From: Steromphala cineraria
Lineage: Eukaryota; Mollusca; Gastropoda; Trochida; Trochidae
Assembly (NCBI GenBank): GCA_916613615.1
Contig: OU744724.1
Coordinates: forward strand, 27,204,171 to 27,268,170
Reading direction: 5' to 3'
Length of the DNA stretch: 64,000 nucleotides
Position numbers and translations under genes: made by a program. How positions within the stretch are numbered: position 1 is the first letter of the stretch; the number at the start of each line of letters is the position of its first letter. Of the stretch, positions 28,101-35,964 are shown one piece after another. The notes under the pieces are model-generated. The model did no database searches, was not told the DNA's origin, and saw nothing but the letters and a program-made list of their open reading frames with translations.

Positions 28101-29966
28101 AATATGTAACAGAATGATAACATTGACAACTGCATGTGTTTTAGGGCGTGTTAACATCACTAACAATAATGAAATAATAATCGCCATTTGAATGACTTTT
28201 ATTGATAAAGAATCATAAACAAAATTTAAAACTAACTAAAAAATTTAACTGCATAATATCGACCTTCAAACTGTCCTGTCACGACTTGATAGACAACAAA
28301 CAATGTACAATACAGCGGGAATGATAATATTATGAAAACACAACATTAAAAGCAGAAACAAATACTATGAAGTTAATAAGCTTTAGAATCGATAATGGCT
28401 AGATAGGAAGGAAGTATTTAGTGGGTTTGAATCAATATCTGACGTCAGTGCTTATTCTATAAATTCTATTGAGTGTCAACTTCTAATCCGATTAACTTTA
28501 GTGAAGAAAATGGGTAAACGAATAAAAAATCTTCAGTTTCAATGAGACACATTCTGACAACTATCCTAAAGAACAATATAATACTTAGATTAAAACATAT
28601 CTGAAGTATATGCCAAACTGATCATCCTTACTGAAGCATTGACCATTAAATCAGTTACATTCCTCCTGAAGCAAATACAAAATAAATCAGTTACATTTTA
28701 CTGAAGAATATGCCAAATAAATCAGTTACATTCCTACTGAAGTATATGGCAAAAAATATCATAATTCTAGTGAGGAAGATGCCACAAAATGAAATTTCCA
28801 TTTATCTAAGTAACGTACAGCGCCACTCAAGAATATACACAAAAAAAACCTTTTGAAACGCCAAATAAAATTACCATTCTTCTGAATCAGATGCCAAATA
28901 AAGTAACACATTTGACACATTTTAACACATGCGTAATTATTTAATTATATCCCTTGTGAGTTAAATAAAGTTTAAGTAAACACATGCCAAATTAAAATGC
29001 CCTCGTGGAACATATGCCAATAGTATAAAACTCCTTCAATAGGGTACGCATAATGACGTAACAACCCTTCTGACCATAGGTCAAAAAGATTACAAAGGTT
29101 GTGTCAAAATATACTTGCCCACCAGAATCAAAAGCAATGCTTGATAATGTACCAGACTTTTAAAGGACATTCCAAATAATGTTACAAACATTTTAAAGCA
29201 TATACTATCTCGATTACCAACTCTACTGCAATATACATTGTACATGTGTGCCAAATAATGTAACGACCCCTTCTAAAAGTAAAACATTGCCAAATATAAA
29301 AATCCTATATCAGACAAATGTCAAAGGGCAGAATCAGACCGTTGATAGCATGTTATCATTATTACTCGTAATGTTGTGACATTATGTCATAAACATAGTT
29401 TTCATCAGCTGTCAGCCGCTGAGTAGGGCAGTTGACAGGTAATACATTTCACACGTCATTTACAGCCCGGTCACATGCTCACTTCCGCGTCGCTGAAATT
29501 TACATCAGCTGATCGGTGTTCGATCGCTCTAACCTTACTGGTAATGGTATAATCGAACTAATATGAGACGACAAGAATTCTAATTATCTACATGATTTCG
29601 CAAGACAAATCAATAATAATCCAAATATGAATATTGGATCATAATATAAAAGTTATCCGATATTGAAAATTACGTAAGTCATTATATATTGTTGTTGAGT
29701 ATCTTTTAAGTAATGTGAAGAGGACAACAGAATAATGCATTCAAGTAATACTGCACGTTATAACGAATGTGTGTATTGTTGTTTTTAAAAAAAATGAATT
29801 AAAATATACACTTGAATTAAATATTGCATGAAAAAATACTTACCGTTTCCAAACAGTGGGCAAAACATCTGACACTTGAAACCGTCCTATTGCTGAATGG
29901 CTCTCTAGACTCAACGATTGTTGAAAGAATCCCTATACATCCCCAAAGCAACAGGTATCCCAGCAT
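934..29966 (-). CDS. ANOS1: anosmin-1-like secreted extracellular matrix protein, 11 coding exons
   Basis: Rebuilt coding sequence, joined on the minus strand: 29966-29844, 9555-9496, 8680-8612, 8212-8164, 7691-7519, 5153-5024, 4649-4360, 3897-3723, 3030-2974, 2366-2340, 1199-934. Every junction is GT-AG and phases match, giving 1419 bp or 472 aa. Order: signal peptide (about 1-20), Cys box with ten cysteines (C34, C38, C53, C59, C62, C66, C78, C84, C88, C92), FN3-1 (about 104-200, core Trp 125), FN3-2 (about 205-345, core Trp 243), a polar linker, and FN3-3 (about 390-472, core Trp 415). The cysteine pattern C-x3-C, C-x5-C-x2-C-x3-C, then C-x3-C matches the anosmin Cys box. Known family members are secreted, bind heparan sulfate and FGF receptor, and guide neurite and epithelial morphogenesis; the same role here is inference. 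No WAP domain or fourth FN3 is present; vertebrate anosmin-1 is about 680 aa. Several N-glycosylation sequons occur (NRT, NST, NVS, NFT, NLT). The start is the first in-frame ATG. Confidence 0.85.
1200..2339. other. intron 10 of the ANOS1-like gene
   Basis: AT-rich non-coding DNA. Its one notable feature is a run of CRE-like octamers at 1511-1598, listed separately. The small ORFs here (1568-1831, 2062-2283) have no recognisable similarity. Confidence 0.6.
1511..1598. promoter_or_regulatory. cluster of five CRE-like octamers
   Basis: TGATGTCA (1511), TGACGTCA (1527), TGAGGTCA (1544), TGACGTCA (1560) and TGATGTCA (1591). Two are perfect palindromic CREB/ATF sites. Starts are spaced 16, 17, 16 and 31 bp, which suggests a degenerate 16-bp tandem repeat. 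Binding is inference. Confidence 0.4.
2340..2366 (-). CDS. ANOS1: ANOS1-like exon 10 (27-bp micro-exon)
   Basis: A 27-bp exon encoding E376 to L384 plus one base, phase 1 to 1 (EPILNAEPL). The acceptor is GTCTTTTCAG and the donor TGT|GTAAGT. In phase 0 it would read a stop; only phase 1, as supplied by exon 8 or 9, is open. It is short and unsupported by homology, but the splice sites and phase fit. Confidence 0.5.
2974..3030 (-). CDS. ANOS1: ANOS1-like exon 9 (linker micro-exon)
   Basis: A 57-bp exon encoding residues 357-375 plus one base, phase 1 to 1. The acceptor is TTTTTACTTAG and the donor CAG|GTTTGT. The product is a polar, charged linker (NNPVNEDNRISEKPVKQKS) between FN3-2 and FN3-3, where vertebrate anosmin-1 also has a low-complexity basic linker. 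Being 57 bp and phase-symmetric, it could be skipped without a frameshift. Confidence 0.55.
3723..3897 (-). CDS. ANOS1: ANOS1-like exon 8 (end of FN3-2)
   Basis: A 175-bp exon encoding residues 299-356 plus one base, phase 0 to 1. The acceptor is TTTCACACAG and the donor AAAA|GTAAGT. It has an NFT sequon, then NVDISIED and KISGYLQFRT, the E and F strands closing FN3-2. A short Cys-containing acidic tail follows. Confidence 0.78.
4360..4649 (-). CDS. ANOS1: ANOS1-like exon 7 (main part of FN3-2)
   Basis: A 290-bp exon encoding the split Trp202 and residues 203-298, phase 1 to 0. The core FN3 Trp is in LQVTLLWSHP. An extended C-C' region carries four cysteines (VRCGSD, IKCHYS, IDCEVY, PPCWNL), longer than a standard FN3 and perhaps disulfide-linked. 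The acceptor AATCGCAG was chosen because the alternative at 4695 reads into a stop in the required frame. The donor AGT|GTACGT was chosen over ACA|GTGAGA because only it matches the phase of exon 8. Confidence 0.8.
5024..5153 (-). CDS. ANOS1: ANOS1-like exon 6 (second half of FN3-1)
   Basis: A 130-bp exon encoding residues 159-201 plus one base, phase 0 to 1. The acceptor is TTTTTACCAG and the donor GGAT|GTGAGT. The segment SLPMPSEFQLLASSTRGIVA fits FN3 strands E-F-G (leucine, then F-strand aromatic-x-hydrophobic), corresponding to the 'L..S.WYQFRVAA' part of anosmin FN3-1. Confidence 0.8.
5185..5467. repeat. local duplication around the TTAA-MITE insertion
   Basis: The block CAAAGGAAACGTTAGCAAC plus GTCTCAAAAACTAATAAAAG occurs near 5187 and 5299. 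The phrase AAAAATCCGTCGCTTTA occurs near 5266 and 5453. The MITE at 5468 begins right after the second phrase, so the first copy resembles an empty site. Lies in the intron between exons 5 and 6. Confidence 0.6.
5468..5834 (+). mobile_element. TTAA-flanked MITE, copy B1
   Basis: About 367 bp with terminal inverted repeats GGGGCAGTAGCACGTTTTT and its complement. The left flank is TTTAA-like; the right flank is CTAAA, probably a mutated TTAA. No transposase frame. It shares its interior with the copies at 9113 and 42041 in the opposite orientation, and with 15349 and 43283 in the same orientation. Confidence 0.8.
5835..7518. other. intron between exons 5 and 6, right part
   Basis: AT-rich non-coding DNA. 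One 10-bp palindrome, ACCACGTGGT (6731-6740), is a perfect E/G-box. I see nothing else recognisable. Confidence 0.5.
7519..7691 (-). CDS. ANOS1: ANOS1-like exon 5 (first half of FN3-1)
   Basis: A 173-bp exon encoding residues 102-158, phase 1 to 0. The acceptor is CAATTTACAG and the donor CAG|GTAGTC. It has the FN3 strand-B pattern with core Trp in VTSMSWRPP, then strand C in YAYVILVRE and a glycosylation sequon (NST). Vertebrate anosmin-1 likewise splits its FN3 domains over several exons. Confidence 0.83.
8164..8212 (-). CDS. ANOS1: ANOS1-like exon 4 (end of Cys box)
   Basis: A 49-bp exon encoding residues 85-100 plus one base, phase 0 to 1. The acceptor is TATGTTGCAG and the donor GAGG|GTAAGT. 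It carries the final C-x3-C pair (GCKSACKF). The next exon goes straight into FN3-1 in matching phase, so no WAP-coding exon is needed or seen in the 472-bp intron that follows. Confidence 0.78.
8394..8453. repeat. short degenerate repeat of 'GCGTAATGCGTA'
   Basis: Several diverged copies of a roughly 10-bp CGTAATGCGT-like word in about 60 bp, between exons 3 and 4. Confidence 0.5.
8612..8680 (-). CDS. ANOS1: ANOS1-like exon 3 (Cys box)
   Basis: A 69-bp micro-exon encoding residues 62-84, phase 0 to 0. It has a strong pyrimidine-rich acceptor (TCCTCTCTGTTCCAG) and the consensus donor TGT|GTAAGT. It starts CTSVC, so after exon 2 it completes C-x5-C-x2-C-x3-C exactly as in anosmin-1, and it also carries C78 and C84. 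A larger frame containing it is open to 8917, but the nearer acceptor keeps phase and Cys spacing. Confidence 0.78.
9113..9474 (-). mobile_element. TTAA-flanked MITE, copy B2
   Basis: Bounded by TTAAAGGGGCAGTAGCACG and CGTGCTACTGCTCCTTTAA. It is inverted relative to the copy at 5468. No coding capacity. It sits 22 bp from exon 2 of the ANOS1-like gene. Confidence 0.8.
9496..9555 (-). CDS. ANOS1: ANOS1-like exon 2 (Cys box)
   Basis: A 60-bp exon encoding residues 42-61, phase 0 to 0. The acceptor is TTATTACAG and the donor is ATG|GTAAGA. It carries C53 and C59 in KACENVRDCSM, the C-x5-C step of the anosmin Cys box. It follows the 20.3-kb intron 1. Confidence 0.8.
10262..10550. repeat. three-copy tandem duplication, about 108 bp
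   Basis: Copies start near 10262, 10369 and 10478 (AGGGACGTTTACGTT). Each continues with ATTTTATTCTTTCTGAAATT and, in the first two, ACTACGAAGTAAGTAGTAGC. The third copy is decayed at its end. Intron 1. Confidence 0.7.
10551..12980. other. intron 1 segment
   Basis: AT-rich non-coding DNA with a dispersed repeat at 11668-11874. At 12642-12665 a RUNX-like TGTGGTTA is flanked by TACCTG and CAGGTG. No exon recognised. Confidence 0.4.
11668..11874. repeat. dispersed repeat D, copy 1
   Basis: Shares ATAGTCTTACACTCAGAC, GACCTAACAAAACCT.TATAAA and CTTCATATAAGTCT in the same order with 25915-26052. Both copies are in intron 1. The family is unknown. Confidence 0.6.
13325..14190. repeat. 67-bp minisatellite
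   Basis: About 13 copies of a 66-67 bp unit (for example ACGTGTTTACAG, then GTACCCTCTGATCGACC, then GTATTCATTAACTA). Two unit types are intermingled: an ACGTGTTTACAG type and a GGTGATTACAAATG type. Flanks at about 12980-13325 and 14190-14240 hold decayed GTACCCTCTGACCACC phrases. The ORFs over it arise from the repeat period. Confidence 0.9.
14241..15348. other. intron 1 segment
   Basis: AT-rich non-coding DNA; nothing recognised. Confidence 0.4.
15349..15676 (+). mobile_element. TTAA-flanked MITE, copy B3 (decayed)
   Basis: Starts GTAGCACGTTTTAGGGGTAA and ends AAAAAACGGGCAATCTC. The interior follows the copy at 5468 (AATGGCTCCAATTGAAAGA, then AATGAAGCAGTAATGA). Both termini have lost the outer GGGGCA. 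Confidence 0.7.
16568..16814. repeat. 247-bp element with inverted ends containing a B-box-like motif
   Basis: The left end CCACAGGGTTCGAATCTCGG and the right end, read in complement, GGAACACAGGGGTTCGAATC, are about 35-bp imperfect inverted repeats. Each contains GGTTCGAATCT, like the internal B box of tRNA genes. The interior is AT-rich with no tRNA fold. Confidence 0.5.
17794..18215. repeat. molluscan-type dispersed element, copy 2 (two internal repeats)
   Basis: Same 5' end (AAAATAGAGCCATTGGCTC) and 3' end (GGGCCTTACAGGCTAGCTGA) as the element at 213-799. It has only two of the internal repeats (near 17872 and 18016, period about 144). It lies in intron 1 of the ANOS1-like gene. Confidence 0.75.
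18876..18935 (+). repeat. mollusc-type 'GTGAGTGAGT..GGCAATATT' repeat, copy 1
   Basis: GAGTGAGTGAGTTGGTGTTT followed by GGCAATATT and CATTAGCGG. It resembles the abundant molluscan short repeat with GTTTAACGCCGC and GGCAATATT. Related copies are at 26672 and 40461. Confidence 0.5.
19556..20640. repeat. 42-bp minisatellite, open in several frames on both strands
   Basis: About 25 copies of a 42-bp unit (GGCTGTAGGAAGCCAGACTT, then GCACAGAGATTGTACTCGTG). Two sub-types alternate, CACAGAGATTGTACTCGTG and CGCGGAGATTGCACTCTTG. The words AGCCAAACTT and TGTACTGTACTC recur 390 bp apart (19951 and 20341), so a block was duplicated. Since 42 is a multiple of 3, long frames arise on both strands (for example the 14-residue repeat CRKPDLHRDCTRAG on plus). 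No start context, splice sites or homology support a gene. The last 260 bp are decayed. Lies in intron 1. Confidence 0.9.
20641..24940. other. intron 1 segment
   Basis: Mostly AT-rich DNA with no recognised exon. A GC-richer purine run and GTATATAAC lie at about 22330-22510. A CpG-containing stretch is at 23820-23980. Confidence 0.35.
24951..25033. ncRNA. pre-miRNA-like hairpin (candidate)
   Basis: Left arm 24951-24980 (ends CCTAGCCCAATATTA) and right arm 25002-25033 (starts TTAATATTGAGGCTAGG) pair over about 30 positions with a few mismatches or bulges around a 21-nt loop. The 83-nt size is typical of a pre-miRNA. It lies in intron 1 and could be transcribed with the host gene. It could equally be a foldback repeat. 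Confidence 0.35.
25341..25466. repeat. two-copy tandem duplication, about 68 bp
   Basis: TATACCTGTGGACTGGGCCG plus TTGATAATAAC and CCTGAAATCAATTATA occurs at 25341-25398 and, with a few changes, at 25409-25466. Confidence 0.8.
25915..26052. repeat. dispersed repeat D, copy 2
   Basis: Related to 11668-11874; shorter and missing the middle part. Confidence 0.6.
26672..26723 (+). repeat. mollusc-type 'TTAACGCCGC..GGCAATATT' repeat, copy 2
   Basis: GTGAGTTAATGCTTAACGCC, then GCCTTGGCAATATTCAGTCA and TTAACGACGGG. Same family as 18876 and 40461. Confidence 0.55.
28600..29335. repeat. degenerate repeat of 'CTGAAG..ATGCCAAATAAA'
   Basis: Many diverged phrases about 45 bp apart: ATGCCAAATAAATCAGTTAC, TACTGAAGTATATGGCAAA, GATGCCAAATAAAGTAACA. 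The clearest copies are at 28640-28750; the array then decays rightwards. Intron 1. Confidence 0.5.
29400..29530. promoter_or_regulatory. possible intronic enhancer just inside intron 1
   Basis: A GC-richer stretch about 300 bp into intron 1. It has two copies of CATCAGCTG, E-box CAGCTG at 29406-29411 and 29506-29511, exactly 100 bp apart, plus several CpG sites. The function is inference only. Confidence 0.2.
29844..29966 (-). CDS. ANOS1: ANOS1-like exon 1 (signal peptide and first Cys-box pair)
   Basis: Encodes residues 1-41. The start ATG at 29966-29964 has A at -3. A hydrophobic run (LLLWGCIGILSTIV) forms a signal peptide, followed by an NRT glycosylation sequon and the first Cys pair in VRCFAHCLE. 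The donor ACG|GTAAGT is near consensus, and the exon ends in phase 0. The reading frame is open upstream to about 30071 but has no other in-frame ATG, which decides the start. Confidence 0.82.
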
Positions 29967-30039
29967 ATTAGAGCGGTAGTTTCCTTCCTTTAACCATTCA
30001 TACACACGCAGGTATCCAGTAAAAGTTCTCCCGAGTTCA

Positions 30040-30350
30040 TTCCACTTATAATCCACAGAAAATATCCACAATGAAATCTACAAAGTTTCCGTCCCAGAGC
30101 GACACGTTCTTTTCATGCATATCCGTGCAAGTTGAAGATGTAGATTTCAAGAGAGGCGCTCGGGCTTTTTCTTCGTGCAGATCGTGCGTTGATTCTGATT
30201 GGCTGGCTTGGCCGAGAGTTCCCAAGACGCTGGTAACAAGCGAGTGAAGCGTGCCGCGAGACAAGCCGAGACCCCCCGTCAAGTTACAAGCAGCAATCAG
30301 TGTGCGCAACCTGTCAACAGAAAACAAGCGGCGCTTAGCTTATGATGTAC
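30040..30350 (-). promoter_or_regulatory. probable promoter and 5' UTR of the ANOS1-like gene
   Basis: This stretch directly upstream of exon 1 is richer in GC and CpG than the surrounding AT-rich DNA. On the minus strand it has a CCAAT box (CCAGCCAATC, near 30204-30195) and no obvious TATA box. A short upstream ORF beginning ATGCATGAAAAG runs from about 30117 to 30046 in another frame and could modulate translation. The transcription start cannot be placed from sequence alone. Confidence 0.45.
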
Positions 30351-31208
30351 ATTTCAAGTGAAAACACTCGCTTGAAAATTACGTTGGATTATAGGCTAAT
30401 AAATAGGGTGTTTGGCATTAATTGATTCATGGTCAACTGTCAAAAACATAGTAAGATTTAATTACCTTCTATTTTTTTGACATATCACTAACAATTTCTT
30501 CAATGTGCAAGCCTTTCTAATGATGCTTTGTTAAGAATTTCCATACAAAAGAAGTAGTTTTATGCACAAATAAGTATTTAATCGGTCTGTATATTGGGAG
30601 TCTTCGTGTGAAACATAACATAACAACGCTTAAGGCATGTTTATCATAAGAAACATGCATTTCGATTCATTGTCAAATGCATCAGTGAGATATTGTCTTC
30701 AGTCTTTTTAAATCTCGCTGTACACATATCCCAAAAGGTATGCTTTAAAACACTTAACTTCGCATTTGGAGAAAGCATATCGATAGTTCTTCTTTATTGG
30801 TTTGCTTGCAGATCCGTTTTATCGGTAAATTTTCGCGCAAATTATATTTAATATTCGCTCAAGCAAAACTGCAGCCTTATGTTCCAGCAGGAATGAAGTC
30901 AAGCAAAACTTAGTAAAGTGCAGGATTTTTTATTATAACCGTAATGTTATCGTATGCTAAATAAATACATTCCTATTTTCTCTGTATCTCCTCGTGTAAA
31001 ACTGACATATGACAATTTTTCGCGACAAACATGTTAATTGCAACTGCAAAAGATTGAGGTTATAGAAGATGATAAATAAACTATCAAGTTTAAATCTATG
31101 AAGCAAGCAATACGTACTTTAGCCAAAAATATTAAGTTTAATTGTCCCAATGGTTGTAGTCTGTCTAACAGCCCCTGAAACAAAATATCTTTAAAGCCCC
31201 ACACAAGT

Positions 31209-31330
31209 CTATATTATTGTAGCAAGTCTAGCTCACTGCAGTTTCTGAAAATGAGCAGCTTCAGTGGGCTCCTTTCAATTTTAATAGTAGAAAACTGCAT
31301 TTAATATGTATTTTCATTTCAGAGACTGAA
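31209..31330 (+). repeat. dispersed repeat E, copy 1
   Basis: GTAGCAAGTCTAGCTCACTG to TTTCATTTCAGAGACTGAA. Shared with 33692-33810, and in inverse orientation with 34541-34600. Confidence 0.55.
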
Positions 31331-32681
31331 ATTTATTCTACAATGGTTGCAAAATGTTAAATGAGTGAAATGAGAGATATTGAGATTAAAAAATCTTTAA
31401 GATGCGTAAACAATCACAGTTTATATCAATATTTCGATAACATAATCAAATTCAATACCAAACCAAGAAGTAAAACAGCTATGCTGGGTTTTAAACAAAC
31501 AGACTTTCGTAATGATCTCTTTTCTGTTCCAAAGTTTATTTGAAAGGCCAATTCAAACTATGCCTCTTTCTATTAATTCACAAAGTTATATTTTGTAGAT
31601 AAATCACATATACATAAATCATACTGGTCCGATAGCATCAGTCTTAAAGATCTAAATCAAAATATATACCTAACGTTTTTAAAGTAACATTTTGTAGGTA
31701 AAATCCTTTTTGTCGACAATATGTATCTAAAAACATACTTAAAAATAACTTAATTCATCATTTGAAATTTTTAAAAACGTAACATTATGTTAGAAAAATA
31801 CAAAAACAAAAGTCTGCAAAACTCATGCAAGTCAAGCTTGTAATGCAAGCATGAACTTCACTGTGCGTGTAACCCGTGGCCTTCCGATTGGAGATCAAGA
31901 GAATCAAATGACGAAAGCAATGTAAATAAAATTACACCAGTACTCAATGTTGTATATGGGGAAGGTATAGAAAAATAACCAAAAGCCCCATATGTTGTAC
32001 GTGCGACTGACAAACCGTCAAATAGAAAAACACTCTTCGCTCCCATTAGCTGGTAAGAGAAGCGAGAAACTAGGATTATGTACAGGGTTTTGGATTACAC
32101 AAACATGCTGGCTACTGTTTTCTTAAGTTTCATAAACTAATTTCAGTCAACTTAAAACGTCAAAAGATGTGTGAAATTCAAGTATCTAGAAATTCTTGTC
32201 GAGGGGACATGATGAACAGACAGACGGTACATGAGCATAGATATTAAGTATTTCGCCTTTGAGCAGCGTCTCTGAGTTGGATATTGGCGCTATACAAATA
32301 TTGTTTTTAGTAGTAGATAAATCAACATTTGTACATAAAACTAAATAATCAAGATGGCATACATATAAAGGTGAACATTTTGAGAGACTATACTGACTGG
32401 CATCCATAAATCGAGGTGAATAAATCCCTGACAAGCGGTGATGCTTCAAGAGATTGACACATGTCCTACCCTACCGTTGGTACCCGTCACCCACTCTCAT
32501 TCTTGGCTGTCATTCTGTCTCTCAAAAACACAATAAAGATGCGGTTCTGTCGGGTTGTATTCAAATTATAAAAGCAATCATACATCGTTTTGATTTATAA
32601 AACAATTAAAATTTCAAAGTTTTCAATTCAGTGCTGCGCTTTGAGTGGTGTACCAAATAATGGCGCAACATAAGTATTTCT

Positions 32682-32737
32682 ATGATGACGATGATGATGA
32701 TTATGATAATGATGATGATGATGATGATGATGATGAT
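32682..32737. repeat. GAT trinucleotide microsatellite
   Basis: Nearly uninterrupted GAT/ATG units over about 55 bp. Confidence 0.95.
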
Positions 32738-33691
32738 ATCAATATCTAAAATTGCCAGTTGGTAAAATGCCAGTCTCCGAACTGACAGTTCGGAAACTGA
32801 CGATTTAGGCTTTGCATAGGAAGATGGACATCATATAGATGATAGATCACACCATATCTTCTTTGCAAAAACTTCGAATTTCAAGGGTGAACCAATTCCA
32901 TGCCGGATCCGGAAATTTAAGAATTGTTCCAAGAGATTAATTCAAATTACATCATCAAATCTATAAAGGTGCTGAAAATACGAACAATCGAAAGTCGCCA
33001 GTTTACCGCGTTCCTTATATTTATCATCGTGGTATATTTAATTACTAAATTTTGCCGCAGGAAAAATAAGAACCTTAAATGACAAAACTTATATATGAAA
33101 ACCGCAGATGCAACAGACATACGTCATAGCGTTAAGTGTAAAGATCTTACTATCTTTATCCTCATAGATTGTAGTATAGCCTTGACATTTTACACGATGA
33201 ATTATTTTCCTACATGAATGCCAAATAAATCCCACATTTTGGAATATGTACCGGAAAAAATAAACACACCTTTGTTTTATTCTCATGTTTATTTCATAGT
33301 ATAATAAGAAGCCATGTTGTTTATTGCAAACACTAATGAAAACAAACACCAATTATCACACAACAAATAAAACGTGCGTTGTATCAAACTGATTCTCTAA
33401 CATTTCGTGTAGGTTTCTATTAAAAGTTCTTTTAGCACATGTACCAATGCATGCAAATTTCGCGTCACAATTTTCACGTACATATATTAATCAATGGTTC
33501 GTCTAGCTTAACATTGCACTAATAACATACGTATCTATTCTATTGCGAATTTCGATTTTTTGCTTCCATATATAAATGTACATGTATGTCATAAGAAAGT
33601 TTACTTATTTCATAGAAATGATAGTCATTTGATATGTTTTTCATTAGTCTTTACATTATCTATATATATATATAAAGACCAACACATGTCA

Positions 33692-33810
33692 CATTATATT
33701 AGTAGCAAGTCTAGATCACTGCCGTTTTTGAAAATTAACATTTTCAGTTAGATCAAAACCTCATATGTTTTAATACAAAGTTGCATTATTTTTTTCATTT
33801 CAGAGACTAA
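33692..33810 (+). repeat. dispersed repeat E, copy 2
   Basis: TAGTAGCAAGTCTAGATCAC to TTTTCATTTCAGAGACTAAA; diverged copy of 31209-31330. Confidence 0.55.
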
Positions 33811-34540
33811 ACTGGCAGGGTATGTTTGGCAACTTGAAACCTACAAAATTTCATTTAAAAGAGGTTTTGTCGTGATTACGTCAACAGGCAAAACATAAGG
33901 GGTTTTTAAGCTGAAGCAAATTTATTTGCCTTGTTATATTTGCTGACTTACTGAAGAAAGGAATTCTCATATCAAACTTCTACATACACAAATTGTTTCC
34001 TGTTACAGGAAGATGATTCCACATCGACAGAAATCAACGATATCACTTTCTACTTAAACGACATTGAATGCATGTAAAACTATAAAGTATTAGCTGTTGA
34101 TGATAATGGTTCCCACACAGGACGCGTTACAAAAGTTTTAACATAAAGGGGATACTCGAATCATTTGTTGTTGTTTTAATCAAATAAAACGGATGGAATT
34201 TTCCTGGAAGCTTTGTAAAAACGGGAATACGTTGTGCGGAAGGCGCACATACACATATAAAACAGAGATGGTACAAGATATTTGTGTGGATATATATAAC
34301 GATGATGGTGTAAGCTTGGTTTACAGAAAAGAACCGATAAAATTTTCCACTTGAAATAGAGGTGATGTTGGAAGAAACAATACGTGTACATTTCACATAT
34401 AGCCTCAACACTCTGTAACTGGTAACATTAACATACCTCTTGAAAAGCATGTCTAGATCTGAAATAGACTAACATTTAGTTTCAGAAGGTTTTTTTTAAA
34501 TATTGACAATATTTTTAAACAATTCATGTATTATTACAGA

Positions 34541-34600
34541 ATGGAGCCCAGAAGATGCTTCAACTTCAGCTCAGTGATATAGACTTGCTATACTTCAGTA
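34541..34600 (-). repeat. dispersed repeat E, partial inverted copy
   Basis: The complement reads TAGCAAGTCTATATCACTG, then GGGCTCC, matching the start and the AGTGGGCTCC part of the copy at 31209. Confidence 0.45.
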
Positions 34601-35456
34601 GACTTGGTTGGTCGTCAAGTGAATATTGTTGCTTTAGGGTTTGGATGACAGGCTAGATCTGAAGTGAAATAACCAATTATCTTTAGCTCTTCACTTATAT
34701 TCCATAAGATAATAGTCATGAGGATTATGAATAAGAGACTGAATTTAAAAGAGTCTATCTTTACGGGATGTGACTGAGAAACACGTTATCAGAGGAATAC
34801 TAATAAAAAGTGACATATTACTAGTTCCTATTGAAAAGTTTATGGCAACACAGTTACATGTATTTATTGATTATAGTCCTTAATTATCTTCACATTGATA
34901 AACAGGAACGGGACATCCGGAACATGTGTCATAAACTCGCCTGATAAAGTTTGTCTCACGTTATCTCGAAAGGTCTTGAAGTATTGTTTTCTATTCTATA
35001 TAACACCTGAATTAAGTTGCTGGTTTATGGTCTTAACTCCCCTTTGAAACATCAGATTCAAAGATTATGACATACCTAAAATACATAAATAAGTTGATTA
35101 GATGATAAAGTATACAAATGTGTGGATGGAGTACCGTATCCGATAGTTTTTGCATTTGTAATTATCTGATTGTGATAATTTTTCACACTTTCAAACTTTC
35201 TTCAATGACATATGCAAAGAGTTTGTTCACTATTTCACATCTACTGTTTTTCTTCTAAACTTTAAACATAAAAACCACTTGCATATATTGTACTTAAAGA
35301 AGCAAACATGAAATATGTAAAACATTTTTTTAATATATGCTATTAATCCAATAACATATGGAATTGAAATTAAAATGAATTTCCGATTAATATACAAATT
35401 TATCAAGCACTTTACCAAAATGAACTTATCACTAACGCGCCAACGGGAATCGTATC

Positions 35457-35964
35457 TACCTGCGTAGTACATACATTATCATAGCAATGGTAAAGCTTAT
35501 AAAATTATAATACCTGAGTTGAGAAATCTTATGCAACCCTATGCCTACGTGCCTGCAAATATCCCTACTGGCATACAATAAAAACGAGCACCTCACAAAG
35601 GTAAAATAATCAAGGTAATACTTACACCTGAGTAAGAAATGCCGACTTCAGCAGAAAGGTAAGACACACCAATTACATCCAAGGTGAGGATGATACTACC
35701 TTACTGCGGCTCAGGTAAGTAAAGCGTCCACGTAGATAAACACCTGAATTTAACAATGTTCTGAGCCAGACGTTTGTAGCTAACCAATAAGAACGTGTTT
35801 TATGAGAGAATAATACCTTTCATGTTGCGGTACCTGTGAAGAAGTGTAGAATTAATTAAACATAACCGCACACCTGATATAAAGAAGCACGCAAGTCCAA
35901 TTAATGGGAAAATAGAGCATAGCAGCCTTATCGTGTTTCGACTGGTATAGTTCGCACTCAGGTA
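35457..35964. promoter_or_regulatory. cluster of eight CAGGTR (E2-box) motifs
   Basis: TACCTG at 35457, 35511 and 35831; CACCTG at 35625, 35741 and 35871; CAGGTA at 35712 and 35959. Random expectation in about 500 bp is roughly 0.5. CAGGTR is the core site of Snail/ZEB-type zinc fingers. Some flanks are alike (ACCTGAGTTGAGAAAT, ACCTGAGTAAGAAAT), so part may be an old tandem repeat. Confidence 0.35.

Larger units (their letters stand above)
30351..35456. other. upstream non-coding region
   Basis: AT-rich, with no gene recognised. It holds a dispersed repeat (31209, 33692, inverted at 34541), a GAT microsatellite at 32682-32737 and a 19-bp palindrome TCCGAACTGACAGTTCGGA at 32776-32794. Confidence 0.4.
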
